A stretch of 64,000 nt of DNA, from NCBI GenBank assembly GCA_023935145.1, contig CM043703.1, positions 28,069,727 through 28,133,726 on the forward strand, in the 5' to 3' direction. Position 1 is the stretch's first letter. Each line of letters opens with the position of its first letter. Source of the stretch: Bretschneidera sinensis. Taxonomy: Eukaryota; Streptophyta; Magnoliopsida; Brassicales; Akaniaceae. The notes beneath the pieces are model-generated. The model ran no database searches. It was given only the letters and a program-made list of their open reading frames with translations, and was not told where the DNA came from. A program made the position numbers and the translations under genes. Positions 12,240 to 22,516 of this stretch are shown piece by piece.

Positions 12240-13213
12240 CTATGTGGGTTCCATGTCCAGATGGTCCTCCTCTCGTACTGGGCTAACTACAGGGGTCTTG
12301 GTCTCCATACGATCATCTTCAACTCTCTCAGCTGCAGGAACAGGTGCTGGGAGTCCTCGAGGCATGTGCGAGAGGCTATGTGTCCACTGAGCCTTCCCGA
12401 AGATGGGATACTCTAGCACTGGTCCGTCTCTGGTGGTCCCCTTAATCCCTTTCTTCTTGAGTATATAGGAGAGTAGGAACGGGAAAGGAAGGCCCCACGC
12501 ATTAGCCGTGGTGGTTTGACGGCCATGGACATGATCCCAGAATTTGTTCAACTGTCTCCATATAACAGCCGGAATAGAGTACCAGTGACCTCTGTGGAAG
12601 GCATATAAGGTCTATAGAAACTAATCTCTCCACTGTGTCTTGTGCCCCAATAGAGACACATTGCGTTGAAGGATAGTGTCGACAAGCCAAAGTCGTGGAG
12701 CAACTTTGACCGGCTGGCTGTGTTGTTGTGTCTGTCAACATACTGACCAGCGCACATATCCTCAATAATCTCAGACAATGCAAAGGACTCCAGCTGCTCC
12801 TTGATATTGGTGTCCTCCGGAGGGGACTCGTCAGACCAGTGAAGAGCAGCGGCTATGTCGGAACTAGTCACCTCTATGGGTGTGCCCTGGACTGAAGAAG
12901 TCAATACTTCCGGTCTGCTGCAGTCAAAGGATAGACTCGCGTAGAACTGGACTACGAGCTGGGTGTAAGCAGTCGAGCAAACCAACTTGAAAAGTCTCTT
13001 CAACCCTCGAAGTCTAAATGCTTGGACGGTCCATTGAGTGGCGTCCATATGCTTGAATACATCATCGATGGCGAAGGCGGTCTCGAATAGTAGCTCTCGT
13101 TGCTCGATGCTGGGCCGGGATGACGAGGCATGGCTGCTTGATGCACCGGAGGTGGAAACAGATGGTTTGGACATGCTGATACTAGGTTCTGCCTGATTTG
13201 CGATCGATCTCAA
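12240..13213 (-). pseudogene. plant-transposon-domain ORF of element A (frameshifted)
   Basis: The ATG lies at 13213 and 221 codons run to a TGA at 12548. The likely continuation, about 100 codons, is in another frame from 12551 to 12240, so a short indel near 12550 broke one protein of about 325 residues. The part with LVVQFYASL, VQGTPIEVTSSDIAAAL and later GLPFPFLLSYILKKKGIKG resembles the putative plant transposon protein domain found after pol in Athila-like elements. No signal peptide or membrane segment is evident, so I do not call it envelope. The N-terminal MRSIA is encoded by the CGATCG motif cluster itself. Function unknown. Confidence 0.55.
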
Positions 13214-13277
13214 ATAGGTGCGCTCGATCGCACATTGGGCTATGCACTCGATCGCAACAGCCGTGCGCTCGATCGCA
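13199..13277 (-). promoter_or_regulatory. four CGATCG motifs at the 5' end of the second ORF of A
   Basis: 14-mers start at 13199, 13219, 13243 and 13264 (spacing 20, 24, 21). They overlap the start codon region of the 13213 ORF. Confidence 0.5.
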
Positions 13278-13456
13278 CATGGTCAAGCTTTTCTTCGAAC
13301 AGTTTGTGTGCAACAAAAGACCAAGCTATGGTCTTGAGGATTTGAATTCGTTCCTAACCTCCTGGAAGCAAAACAAGCTCTAATCATGCACAAGATACAT
13401 ACATATAGAATGAAAATTTAATTTAATTATTAAGAACCATGTGTTAGAGCAAAGAG

Positions 13457-13860
13457 GCTTACCTTGTGGATGGATGGAGTGTGCAATAGGGAAAGGGACG
13501 TGACGGTGTGTTAGTCCTAAGTGACAGTAGGGAGGTGATGGGTTAGTGGTGAAGGTGGATATCGTGGTGGAGTGCCGAAGTAGTGGTGCTGGAGTGCCGG
13601 AGTTTCAAGAGTGTGAGAGTGAGGGTGCTAGTAGACGGGAAAGTGTGAGTGAGAGGGTGCTTACCTTGTGGATGGATGGAGTGTGCAATGGGGAAAGGGA
13701 CGTGACGGTGTGTTAGTCCTAAGTGACAGTGGGGAGGTGATGGGTTAGTGGTGAAGGTGGATATCGTGGTGGAGTGCCGAAGTAGTGGTGCTGGAGTGCC
13801 GGAGTTTCAAGAGTGTGAGAGTGAGGGTGCTAGTAGACGGGAAAGTGTGAGTGAGAGGGT
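13457..13860. repeat. 202-bp perfect-length tandem duplication in A
   Basis: 13457-13658 is repeated as 13659-13860 with two base differences seen (CAATAGGG/CAATGGGG and ACAGTAGGG/ACAGTGGGG). Near-identity means the duplication is recent relative to decay of the coding parts. It lies between protease and the second ORF, where no coding signal is seen. Confidence 0.9.
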
Positions 13861-13933
13861 GTGAGTGAGAGGGTGCGAGTGAGTGAGTGTGAATGAAAGT
13901 TTTTAGACTTATAGCTGAGCTGTCTACCACGAG

Positions 13934-14070
13934 TGCGCTCGATCGCACGTGGGGTGCGCTCGATTGCACTTGTGCGCTCGAGCACATTGAATGGTGCGCT
14001 CGATCACACTCTTGCGCTTGATCGCGCTGACATGTGCACTCGATCGCACTGACATGTGCACTCGATCAGA
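13934..14070 (-). promoter_or_regulatory. seven-motif CGATCG cluster between protease and second ORF of A
   Basis: 14-mers start at 13934, 13955, 13973, 13995, 14013, 14035 and 14057 (spacing 21, 18, 22, 18, 22, 22). This is the largest internal cluster and lies upstream, in element orientation, of the second ORF. An internal promoter or enhancer role is inference; no convincing TATA box was picked out between it and the ORF. Confidence 0.5.
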
Positions 14071-14241
14071 AGCAGTGTGCATGGGCAAAAATAAAAACTT
14101 ACCTTAGCTGAAAAATGACAATTTGGAATGATACAATCTTACCATGTGTTAGTGGCCTCAGTACCACTAACCTTCGTAGAGATGTTTGAGTTGTATAATC
14201 GAAAAATGTGAAATGTCTCAAGCGCTCTCTTTGATACAGTG

Positions 14242-16740
14242 CTACTCCCATTGAAGGGGGCACTTAGAGCCCACATCAGGTGGTTTAAGTGCCCTTGATA
14301 GTTTCTTCATTGCCACTTTTGACGCCTGGTCAATAAAGTAAGGAAAAGTAGTATTAGTAATTGCAAGAGGGTCAATTTGAAGAACATACTTACTTGAAGG
14401 CTGTGGTGTGTTCTTGAGGAGGTGTGCAGCTGTATTGACATCTTTAATCACATTGTCATCCTTGGGCCTAATATCCACTCTTGTGTTCTCATGGTTGGGG
14501 ATGGTCTCTAATGTAGTGGTGTGATGGACCTGAGAAGCTTTCTCAACAACACTTTGCATGAAGCTCATATTAGAATAGTCATTATCATTATTGGTTGATT
14601 TTAATGTATTAAATATTTTAAATTCTATCTCCTCATCATTTACCCTCATAGTGACAATGCCCCTTTTTACACTAATATTAGTGTCAGCAGTTATCATAAA
14701 AAGGCGTCCTAGGATGATGGGGAGAGGTAATGGTAGAGTACATTCTTCCATATCTAATACTATAAAATCAGCAGGTATAATGAATTTACCTACTCTTACC
14801 ATCACGTCCTCAAGGATACCTCTTGGTCGTTTGATGCTTCTGTTAGCTAATTGCAAAGTGACGGAGGTTAGTTGAAGTTCTCCCAAACCAAGTGTCTCGT
14901 ATACACTGTATGGCAGCAGGTTGATACTCGCTCCTAGATCCAATAATGCATGCTCAAACAGCTGGTCACCTAGCCTGCAAGGAATAGTAAAACTACCCGG
15001 ATCTTTTAGTTTAGGTGGTAATTTTCTTAAAAGCACAGCACTTACCTCTTCGGTTAAGGCTACCGTCTCATGTTCCTGAAACTTCCTTTTGTTAGTGCAA
15101 TAATCTTTTTAAAACTTAGCATATGCAGGAATTTGTTTAATGGCATGTAACAAAGGAATATTAATCTCTACCTTTTTCAAGGTTTCAAAAATGTCAATCA
15201 ATTTGGTCTCTTTCTTAGGTTTCACCAACCTTTGAGGAAATGGTGGGGGTGTATTTACCTTTTCCATCTCACTTACCTTAGAGGTGGATGCTTTTTCAGG
15301 AAATGCTCGTGCAGGCTCATCGATGCCTATGATCTTTCCACTTCTCAGGGTTGTCACAGCATTCACTTGGTGATGTCCTCTTGGGTTAGGTATTGATTGG
15401 GTGGGAAGCTCACCTTGCTTTCTACTGCACAGTTCCTTAGCCAATTGTCCCATTTGTACCTCTAATCCTTGAATTGCTTGATCATGTTTTGCTGTGGTTT
15501 GTCTCATTTCAGCTTGAAATTTCCTTGTTTCTTCCATGAACTGACTTTCTGAGGTCATAAATTGTTGCTACTTAGTTGCTAATTGCCTCACAAGACTCTC
15601 GAGGTCGCTCTTCTTCAGTTTGGGAATAGTTTGGGCTGCTAGTTGGAAGTTTTTGTGCTGTCCTTGACTATTCTGATTATTGCTCCACGAGAAATTTGGG
15701 TGATTCCGCCATCCAGGGTTATATGTGTTTGCATAAGGGTTGTTCTTCGGCGGAAAGTTGTTAGGTCCCACGTAATTTGCTTGTTCCAGATCTGCAGATG
15801 AGTACAAAGGACAAGTATCATTATTATGGTCGAATTGGGAACATATTGCACATACCTGGAGTGGGGTAGATGGTAAGTTAGATGAGGTGTTTTGAGCAGC
15901 CATGGCTTTTACCAATAAGTCTAGTTTTCTTTCCATAGCAGCTATTTAAGGGGAAGATCCCTCATTTAGATTTACCTCATACACACCTTTACCTTTGGTT
16001 ACATGTCTACCTCGAGAGGAAAACTGTTGTGTGTGTTCGCTTAGGGTTTCGAAGAGCTCCATCGCTTCTTTGCTGCTTTTCTCCATCAATACTCCTCCAC
16101 AACCTGAGTCAACAATACTCTTGTTAGTGTCTTTCAAACCTTCATAAAAGGCTTATAGCAATTCATCTTGACGCAAGTGGCGGTGTGGGCATTTGAGTAG
16201 CAATTTGTTGAAGTGTCCCCATGCTTCGAAGAAGAAGTCTCCATCCTTTTGTTGGAAGGACTGAATCTCCTTCCTCATCTGTCTCGTCTTTTGGGCTGGG
16301 AAAAACTTCTTTAGGAATTTGCTAGCCAACTCCTCCCAAGTATGGATAGAAACTGCAGGCAAAGAATTGTACCACAGTTTAGCATTATCTTTTAAGGAAA
16401 AAGGGAATAGAATTAACCTTATTCCTTCTTGGTCTAGGCCTTGGATGTGCTGGAACTTGCAAAGGTCGAAGAACTCTCGCAGGTGCAAGTGTGGATCCTC
16501 ATTCGGCGTACCCCTAAAGTGAGTCAATGCATTCAATATTTGCGGAGATATGTAATAGTTGCCTTTCGCCTCGGGTTGATATGCAATACATGATGGCTGA
16601 TCAATGTTCTGTGGGATGAAGGAATGCTTCATCGGTACTCGTGCAGGTGGTTGCTAGTTTTCGTTCTCCTCGAAGTTATTCCTAAGCCTTTGTCGGATGG
16701 TCCACTCAAGTTCGAGATCGAAGGGAATGACTGTGGGATG
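14242..16740 (-). pseudogene. gag-protease of element A, broken only by stop codons
   Basis: One continuous frame on the minus strand runs through the gag core (16632-16153, with LILFPFSLKDNAKLWYNSLP and ELASKFLKKFFPAQKTRQMR), a knuckle-like CAICSQFDHNNDTC at about 15840, a coiled-coil region (15558-15300) and an aspartic protease. The protease motif LLDLGASINLLP (about 14945-14905) has DLG, usual in Athila, and ILGRLF follows. The frame is interrupted by TAG at 16654, TAA at 16153, TAA at 15946, TAG at 15568 and TAA at 15109 (lowest coordinate of each), with no frameshift in 2.4 kb. Comparison with element B suggests most were Gln codons. Nothing after the protease resembles RT. Confidence 0.85.
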
Positions 16741-16827
16741 TCGGGATCGAAGTCCGTGCATAAATCAAGAAAAACAATTTTAGTGTAGCAGTTCAACTCT
16801 GCTGCTCGAGTAGCTCTATGTCCTATT

Positions 16828-16863
16828 TGCGCTCGATCGCATAGAAGGTTGTGATCGATCGCA
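16828..16863 (-). promoter_or_regulatory. paired CGATCG motifs in the leader of A
   Basis: TGCGCTCGATCGCA at 16828 and TGTGATCGATCGCA at 16850, 22 bp apart, lie between the PBS and gag. Element B has a pair with the same 22-bp spacing in the same place (58452 and 58474). Confidence 0.5.
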
Positions 16864-17021
16864 AGTATCACAGAAGGTGCGTTTAGGGTTTGATGTGCCT
16901 GAAACAGAAGAAAATCGATTAGGGTTTGATGAGAATAAAAATAAAGGTAAAACAAAAAATTAAAATTTTTAGCAAAATAAAAATAATGACGAAAATAATT
17001 CTACAAGGAAATTTAGCGCAA

Positions 17022-17039
17022 TCCCAGGCAACGGCGCCA
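17022..17039 (-). other. primer-binding site of A, tRNA-Asp type
   Basis: The reverse complement reads TGGCGCCGTTGCCTGGGA, close to the tRNA-Asp-type PBS usual in Athila/Tat elements. It lies 6 bp from the LTR end and fixes orientation. Confidence 0.8.
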
Positions 17040-17963
17040 AAAACTTGTTGCGCGATTATATACCTAAATTAATGAGTAAATAATCGAACTCGTTTTACTT
17101 GCAAGTGCACAAGGTCAACAGTAGTATAGTGTGCAAATGCAAGATCATCTCCACAGGGATTGATGAATTTCAGTTTTAGAATTAGTTTCTTAAATAAAAG
17201 AAGATCGGAATAACTATTGAATGTTAAGTAATAATAATGAAACATAGGGCTTTGATATCCACCACTAGTCATACTTTCCCAATGTGTAATGTATCAGTGC
17301 ACTAGCCTTATCATGTATACCTAATGGTCGCCAACCTAAGGGCATGGTATCTACTCCTTAAGCTATTGATTTCCCTAAGCAACGAGTTAGGCATGGTATC
17401 TACTCTAACTCTTTTCTTTCTCGAGGGATTCAGCATGGTATCTACTAAGTTGTTCCTAAAGAAAGCATAAGAGTTGTGGAAATCGACAACCACATGAGAC
17501 CTATGGCATGGTATCTACTCCCGGTTTCCCATGTGATTAACCCAAGAATCCAGTGTGCATATCTTTTGTTACTATTGTTAGACCCAGGACTCGGTCATCC
17601 AAATTGATCTAACTAATAAGTCCATACCACATGCATACGTTGGCCATACACATACATATGAGGAATTTAAATAATCACAGGCATTAATCAAGTTAAGCAA
17701 CATAATAAAGGCTATTGGCAAAGATTATCAATGAATAAATATATGGGAAAGCATAACTAGTGCTTCAATCGATCCCTATAAAGAGTTAGTTACACATGCT
17801 GTCTAAGATAAACATCATATATACACTAAGCATAAAATATAAAACCCGAAGAATACTAGGGAGACAGGTTGTCAACCCTCTCCAAAGCCTAAAACTCCGA
17901 GTTAAGCAAAAGATAAAAGAAGTGTTCTCTAAGAAGTGATGATTTGTGTGTGCTTTATAGGTG

Positions 17964-17972
17964 TATTTATAG
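17964..17972 (-). promoter_or_regulatory. TATA box of the element A LTR
   Basis: The reverse complement gives CCCTATAAATACACC. The same CCCTATAAATA lies at the equivalent place in element B. The motif cluster begins 108 bp upstream. Confidence 0.7.
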
Positions 17973-18080
17973 GGCTTGAGTAGTCCTAGAAGGCTCTGAA
18001 AACCCTAACTTCCAAAAACGCAAAAACTCTCTTATTTCCAAAATAGGGTTCTGTGGTTTTACTGTTCACACCCGTACATG

Positions 18081-18191
18081 TGCGCTCGATCGCATGCGTC
18101 TTGCGCTCGATCGCAGTGCTGCGTTCGATCCTTCATGTGTGCAAACGATCACATGTGCACTTGATCACATGCAGTAGTGCAATTGATCGCA
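18081..18191 (-). promoter_or_regulatory. six-motif CGATCG array in the 5' LTR of A
   Basis: 14-mers start at 18081, 18102, 18120, 18140, 18156 and 18178 (spacing 21, 18, 20, 16, 22). Two are exact TGCGCTCGATCGCA and the others diverge. Element B keeps the same count and nearly the same spacing (20, 18, 21, 16, 21). The position, upstream of TATA in U3, suggests transcription-factor sites; this is inference. Confidence 0.6.
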
Positions 18192-18380
18192 ATTTGACCA
18201 GAAGCTGCTCCAGGATTTCCAAGCTTCTTCCCTTAAGTGCCAAAACTGCTTCTTTTTCTCCAAGACCCTATAAAAATATGTGAAACACACAAATGAAGTA
18301 AAATGGACTAAATTAACATAACTAAGGACCTAACAAATGTAAATAAGGGGGCTTAAATATGAATATTTAAGCACCTATCA

Positions 18381-19899
18381 CCTTTCGCTCAAAACTACCC
18401 AACCTTATTCCACATGGTGACTAATTTGGAAAACGATTTTGAAAACATTTATATTAAGGAGCCTCTCAATCTTTTAACAAATGTAAATGAATCCTACTAA
18501 ATAGACAAATAATTAGTCACCAACTGATAAAAGGCTATGAGGTAGTGGTTCAAGATGAAGCAGATGAAGAGGTGAAGAGGGGGCAAAAGACCAGCCTTAA
18601 ACGAGTGCGTGTACATGCATAGCTGGTAAGAACCAACCTCTCAAGGGTCTTCGCTGGCTCACTCTCCTCCCTAACCATCGTAAGTGAATTCTTAACTAGT
18701 ATTCTATATTTTTCCTTAAGGCTTGTAAACTCTTCCTATCCTAATTCGTTTCACTCATCCTCAACATTAAAAGAAATATCCCTCGCCTCTAAGGCTAAAC
18801 CATCTTGTATATCTTTCGGCGTGCACTTATCCACTGAGGAAGGAGTGGTGGTTTACCTCAAGATCCAAACTAAGTCTCTCTATATGAGACATGGCCGAAG
18901 AGCTACTCACCTCGACCGCCGTGGAACTAAATGGACTACTGCTATATTAAAATAACTAAAAAATTGCTATTGAACAGCCAATATAATTGTATGTGAGAAA
19001 TTTAAACTTTCTAACAGTATTGTGAGCTAAAATATGGTTGTATTATAGGCTTATGTACGAGTATGGGTAATGAGATAGTATTGGTTTACATTTTAATTAA
19101 ATTATCATTGTGTTACTTGTATATAGCATCGTTTAAGTAAAAAAAAAAAAACAAAAACAAAAACAAAACTTTTTGCACGTAAGAGATTGAAACTCATTTC
19201 TATTCGTTTTTTTATCTGTTCATTTTCTTTTCATTAGATAAAGTTAAAATATACTGTTAAGATTCAACCACTTTAAAACATTTTATGGACATCTAAAAAA
19301 TTTAGAATATGAAAGAAAAAGAAAAAAATGGGTGCGATAATGATGACTTGTCGCGCCTCGAGCACCATGTTTTCAAGATTCTCTTGACTCTAAAAATCCC
19401 GAATGGTGGTGATTTTATTTTTCGATAATCGTCATCGAAAAGTAGTAACTAGATATAAAGTTTGGCCCCTTCAATCACACGGGCTGCATGTATGTCAAGT
19501 GGAAGGCGATGAACAAAGTGCCAAAATGTATATCTCATCGAGCTCTTTCAAACGATATCAATATTGAATTTTTCTAAACACCAATTAACCTGATATTGTA
19601 AAAAATCTTCTAAAGATGAAAAATTAAGTCAAATATTTATTCAGTTGCATAAGAGACATTTGAAACCAAGAAGTTAAGCATCTAAAATAGGGCAAAACGC
19701 AAGGGAGATGAGTGGAACTTGCGCCACTTAGCTATTCTGCGGGTAGAACAACAACTGAGCTCTGGCGCTTCTTATGAAATTGCTTTTCTTCAATTTTATT
19801 TATTCAATTAAATTGAGTAATATAACAGCTAACTTAGAATTTTTAATACCATACAAAAATATATAAACTAGAAAAACCATCTATATTCCATTTAATAAT
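18381..19899 (+). repeat. array unit 1, right part (blocks U and V')
   Basis: It resumes with CCTTT (TSD) then CGCTCAAAACTACCCAACC, matching 36811 on, and ends in V', a diverged duplicate of V with GATAATGATGACTTGTCGCG. On the minus strand, about 18940-18640 has a protein-like stretch (SHIERLSLDLEV and similar) shared with 26590-26345 and 37380-37110. All are broken, and I do not recognise the family. Confidence 0.65.
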
Positions 19900-21855
19900 T
19901 ATATATTTTTCTAATATAAAATATATAAATATAAATACGCTTTTGAAGCACTCTCAATCTTAACATTTTATGAAATTTGACGCTCGCGTGCTCCCCCTCC
20001 CGCCCTCACTCGTGCTCAACGATCTTGTATCCTAGATTTCAATCCTATCATTACTTCCATTACTTAATTAATACTTCTATTTAATTTACACAAAACCATG
20101 AGGAAGTATCCTGAATAAAACTAAACTTCAAGGAGGTATAGTGAACAGCATTCCAAACCATAAGAGGGTAAATTTAAATTAATTCTATAAAATATGTGCA
20201 ATGTTGCAATGTGGATTTTTGCACTCTAAACTACCACCTTTTCTTTTAACAACAATTATATAAATGAAAATTAAGATAAATTTTTCTAAAAAAAAAGATC
20301 AATTAAGTTTAGTTGAAATGACATATACAAGAACGCATTTTGAAAAATCTTTAATTCTTGTCATCTAGAATTTGTTTGTCTGGCTTAAAAAAAGTAATAT
20401 TGTCATTATCAAATCTGACGTCAGTGTATACGTACAAAATATACTAGGTAAAGACAGAAATGCCCATATTTAAATTGTAACATGTATAACAATCTTTTTA
20501 GTATAAATATCCCCACTAAAACAATTTTAATCGTTGTCCCAACCCTTCAATCATTTCTATTCAATCAGGCTTTTCCACCAGCACGCTTCTACCATCGATA
20601 TAACAATAGTAAACCTCATATGTAAGTATCTTCAACAAATTTTTTTTGAGCTGGCCTGTGTTTGAAGTCTCACATGTAGGCATTGTTTGGTACATGCTTT
20701 AAGTTCAACTTAAGGCAAAAAAATTGCTTTTGTTAGGCCTCTTTTTTTTTCTTTTTTTTTTTTGCTTTAAGTTGTATTTAAAAACTTGTACCAAACAACA
20801 CCGTAATCGTCTTTCTTCTTCCTTTTCATGTATGTTTCTCAATCAAAGTTGCAAAAAGAAAAAAAAAATCAAAAATTGTACGTGTGCTAAATTCTCTCAT
20901 TAATATCTTGGTTGCTTTTCTGATAGATTGATTATATATTAGGTGTATATTAAAATACGTATTAATTACTTGTTTGTGAAACATTATAATGATGAGCTTC
21001 TCGAAATGAAATTGGTATTTGACTATAGATATCAAGCCTTTAGATTTGAACTTATAAATGTCAAATATTTGATTCTTTGCCAAGAAACATTTTCTCCATT
21101 TCATTTTATTGTTTGCTTTGATGTCTACAACTTTTTTATAAGGTATTTTATTGTTAGGCCATTGGATGTTTCTTCTCATACCCAAATTATGTTTTGTTTT
21201 AAATTTAATTAAAATATAAGAAATGGTTGACAATTTCTAGATATCCTCATCAATTTGCAATAGGGGTGAGCATGGAACCCGATTGACCCGCGAACCCAAC
21301 TCAAACCGGTATAATGGGTTGGGTTAGGTTGTGTCTTTTTAGAGATTGGGTTGCGTTGGGTTGAAAATATTTTTAACCTAGTGGGTTGGGTCATGGGTTG
21401 AAAATTTTCAACCCTACCCAAACCGATAACCCGATCAAATATATAATTATATGTTTTATATTTATTGAATATAAAATAGTGTATAAATAATTAATTATAG
21501 TATAATTGTAAAATATATAATCATAAAATGTTCATTCTAATTACTATTAGTGTGTAAAATTATATGTAGCAGATACTCCAATGTCTAAACAAGTCTCATA
21601 CTTTCTAATTACTCAGATTTTAGTTTCAAATATTTACATTAGAAACAAATATTCATTTCAAGTTATGAAATAGTTTTCATAATTATTCTTAAGCATAACT
21701 TCAATCAGAATAAATTGATGCACAATTAACTTATGCTAACAAAATTTTGATTTCTTCTATCACTGTAACTATAAAATAAACATAGAAATTAACACTTTAA
21801 CCTACAAGATTCTAGTCGGGATCAATGTATGTAGATAAATTTATATTCCAAAAAG

Positions 21856-22149
21856 ATGTACCATAATGTTGATGGAAGAAATGTTGAATGCATGATAAAG
21901 CTTTGTAATACCAACTTGCTGGAAGCCTTTCATGCAAACAATATTGAACCACTCAATTTGCCTCTCTGTGACCTTTTAAGAGCCCCCATGTCACTTCCAA
22001 GTGCATTAAAGCATAGTCCAAAAATTAGACTAGTTAGTGAGAAAGCATTAGCACGGACAATAAATGCTAAGTTACTAAAATATATTATTAGCAACTGTGC
22101 AGAAATTCAAATTTCTTTCGTAATTGAACAGTCTTCTAAAGTAAGTTAA
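21856..22149 (+). pseudogene. exon-like ORF inside the hAT-like element, family unknown
   Basis: The ORF has 97 codons (starts MYHNVDGRNVECMIKL) and balanced, non-repetitive composition. The last sense codons are followed by GTAAGTTAA, so AAA|GTAAGT could be a splice donor at about 22140. This suggests an exon captured with part of its intron. I do not recognise the protein. It could also be a chance ORF; its length in AT-rich DNA argues mildly against that. Confidence 0.35.
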
Positions 22150-22516
22150 AGTCATGTCAACTAAAGCAGTTTCTAGCGCAACATTCAAATGAAGATTGTG
22201 TTTTTCAATATAACGATGAATTCATATTCTAACATTAAGGGCTCTAGGTTGTGAGAATGCAGATAAGCAATTGACCATGGTCACTTCATCAGGCTTTATA
22301 TTACTCGCTTGCATTTCATGAACCAATGTCAAAGCATCCTTACCAAGTTTGGCTTCAATGGAACCTCCAATTATAGTATTCCATGGTACAACATCATTCT
22401 CTTGCATGTCATCAAAAAGCTTCTTTTGCAGTATCCAAAAAACCAAATTTAATATAGTCTACAACCATTGTAGTCCATGAGACAATTGTTCTCTTTTCCA
22501 TGTTATAAAATATTTT
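22150..22516 (-). pseudogene. captured pentatricopeptide-repeat (PPR) gene fragment
   Basis: The minus strand reads NMEKRTIVSWTTMVVDYIKF, then, after a one-base shift in an A-run near 22425, KLFDDMQENDVVPWNTIIGG, GKDALTLVHEMQASNIKPDE and VTMVNCLSAFSQPRALNV. These are consecutive PPR motifs of the plant PLS type. A TGA at 22222-22224 sits where a Trp is expected, and a further IHRYIEKHNLHLNVALETA follows in frame. Both breaks exclude function. It lies wholly inside the hAT-like ends, so it was probably transduplicated from a host PPR gene. Confidence 0.85.

Larger units (their letters stand above)
9299..18380 (-). mobile_element. element A: Athila-like Ty3/gypsy element, complete ends, pol deleted (9.1 kb)
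   Basis: It has two LTRs of about 1.3 kb, 5-bp CCTTT target duplications, a tRNA-Asp-type PBS next to the right LTR and a purine-rich tract next to the left LTR, so it is transcribed right to left. Gag and protease occupy 16740-14242, and a plant-transposon-domain ORF occupies 13213-12240. No reverse transcriptase, RNase H or integrase motif is visible in any frame, so it is non-autonomous. It carries several clusters of the TGCGCTCGATCGCA motif, a 202-bp tandem duplication and a hairpin-forming tandem pair. The LTRs differ by a few percent by eye, including one short indel, so the insertion is older than the copia element. Confidence 0.85.
17046..18380 (-). repeat. 5' LTR of element A (right)
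   Basis: It starts TGTTGCGCGATT and ends CACCTATCA on the plus strand, 1335 bp, bordered by TSD CCTTT at 18381-18385. It contains the TATA box and the six-motif cluster. Confidence 0.85.

Noticed and set aside
12181..12416. Plus-strand ORFs opposite the second ORF of A
   Set aside because: They are shadows of the minus-strand plant-transposon-domain ORF.
20826..21233. Minus-strand ORF of 135 codons in block P
   Set aside because: AT-rich, Lys/Asn/Ile-biased, not conserved as an ORF in the paralogous units.
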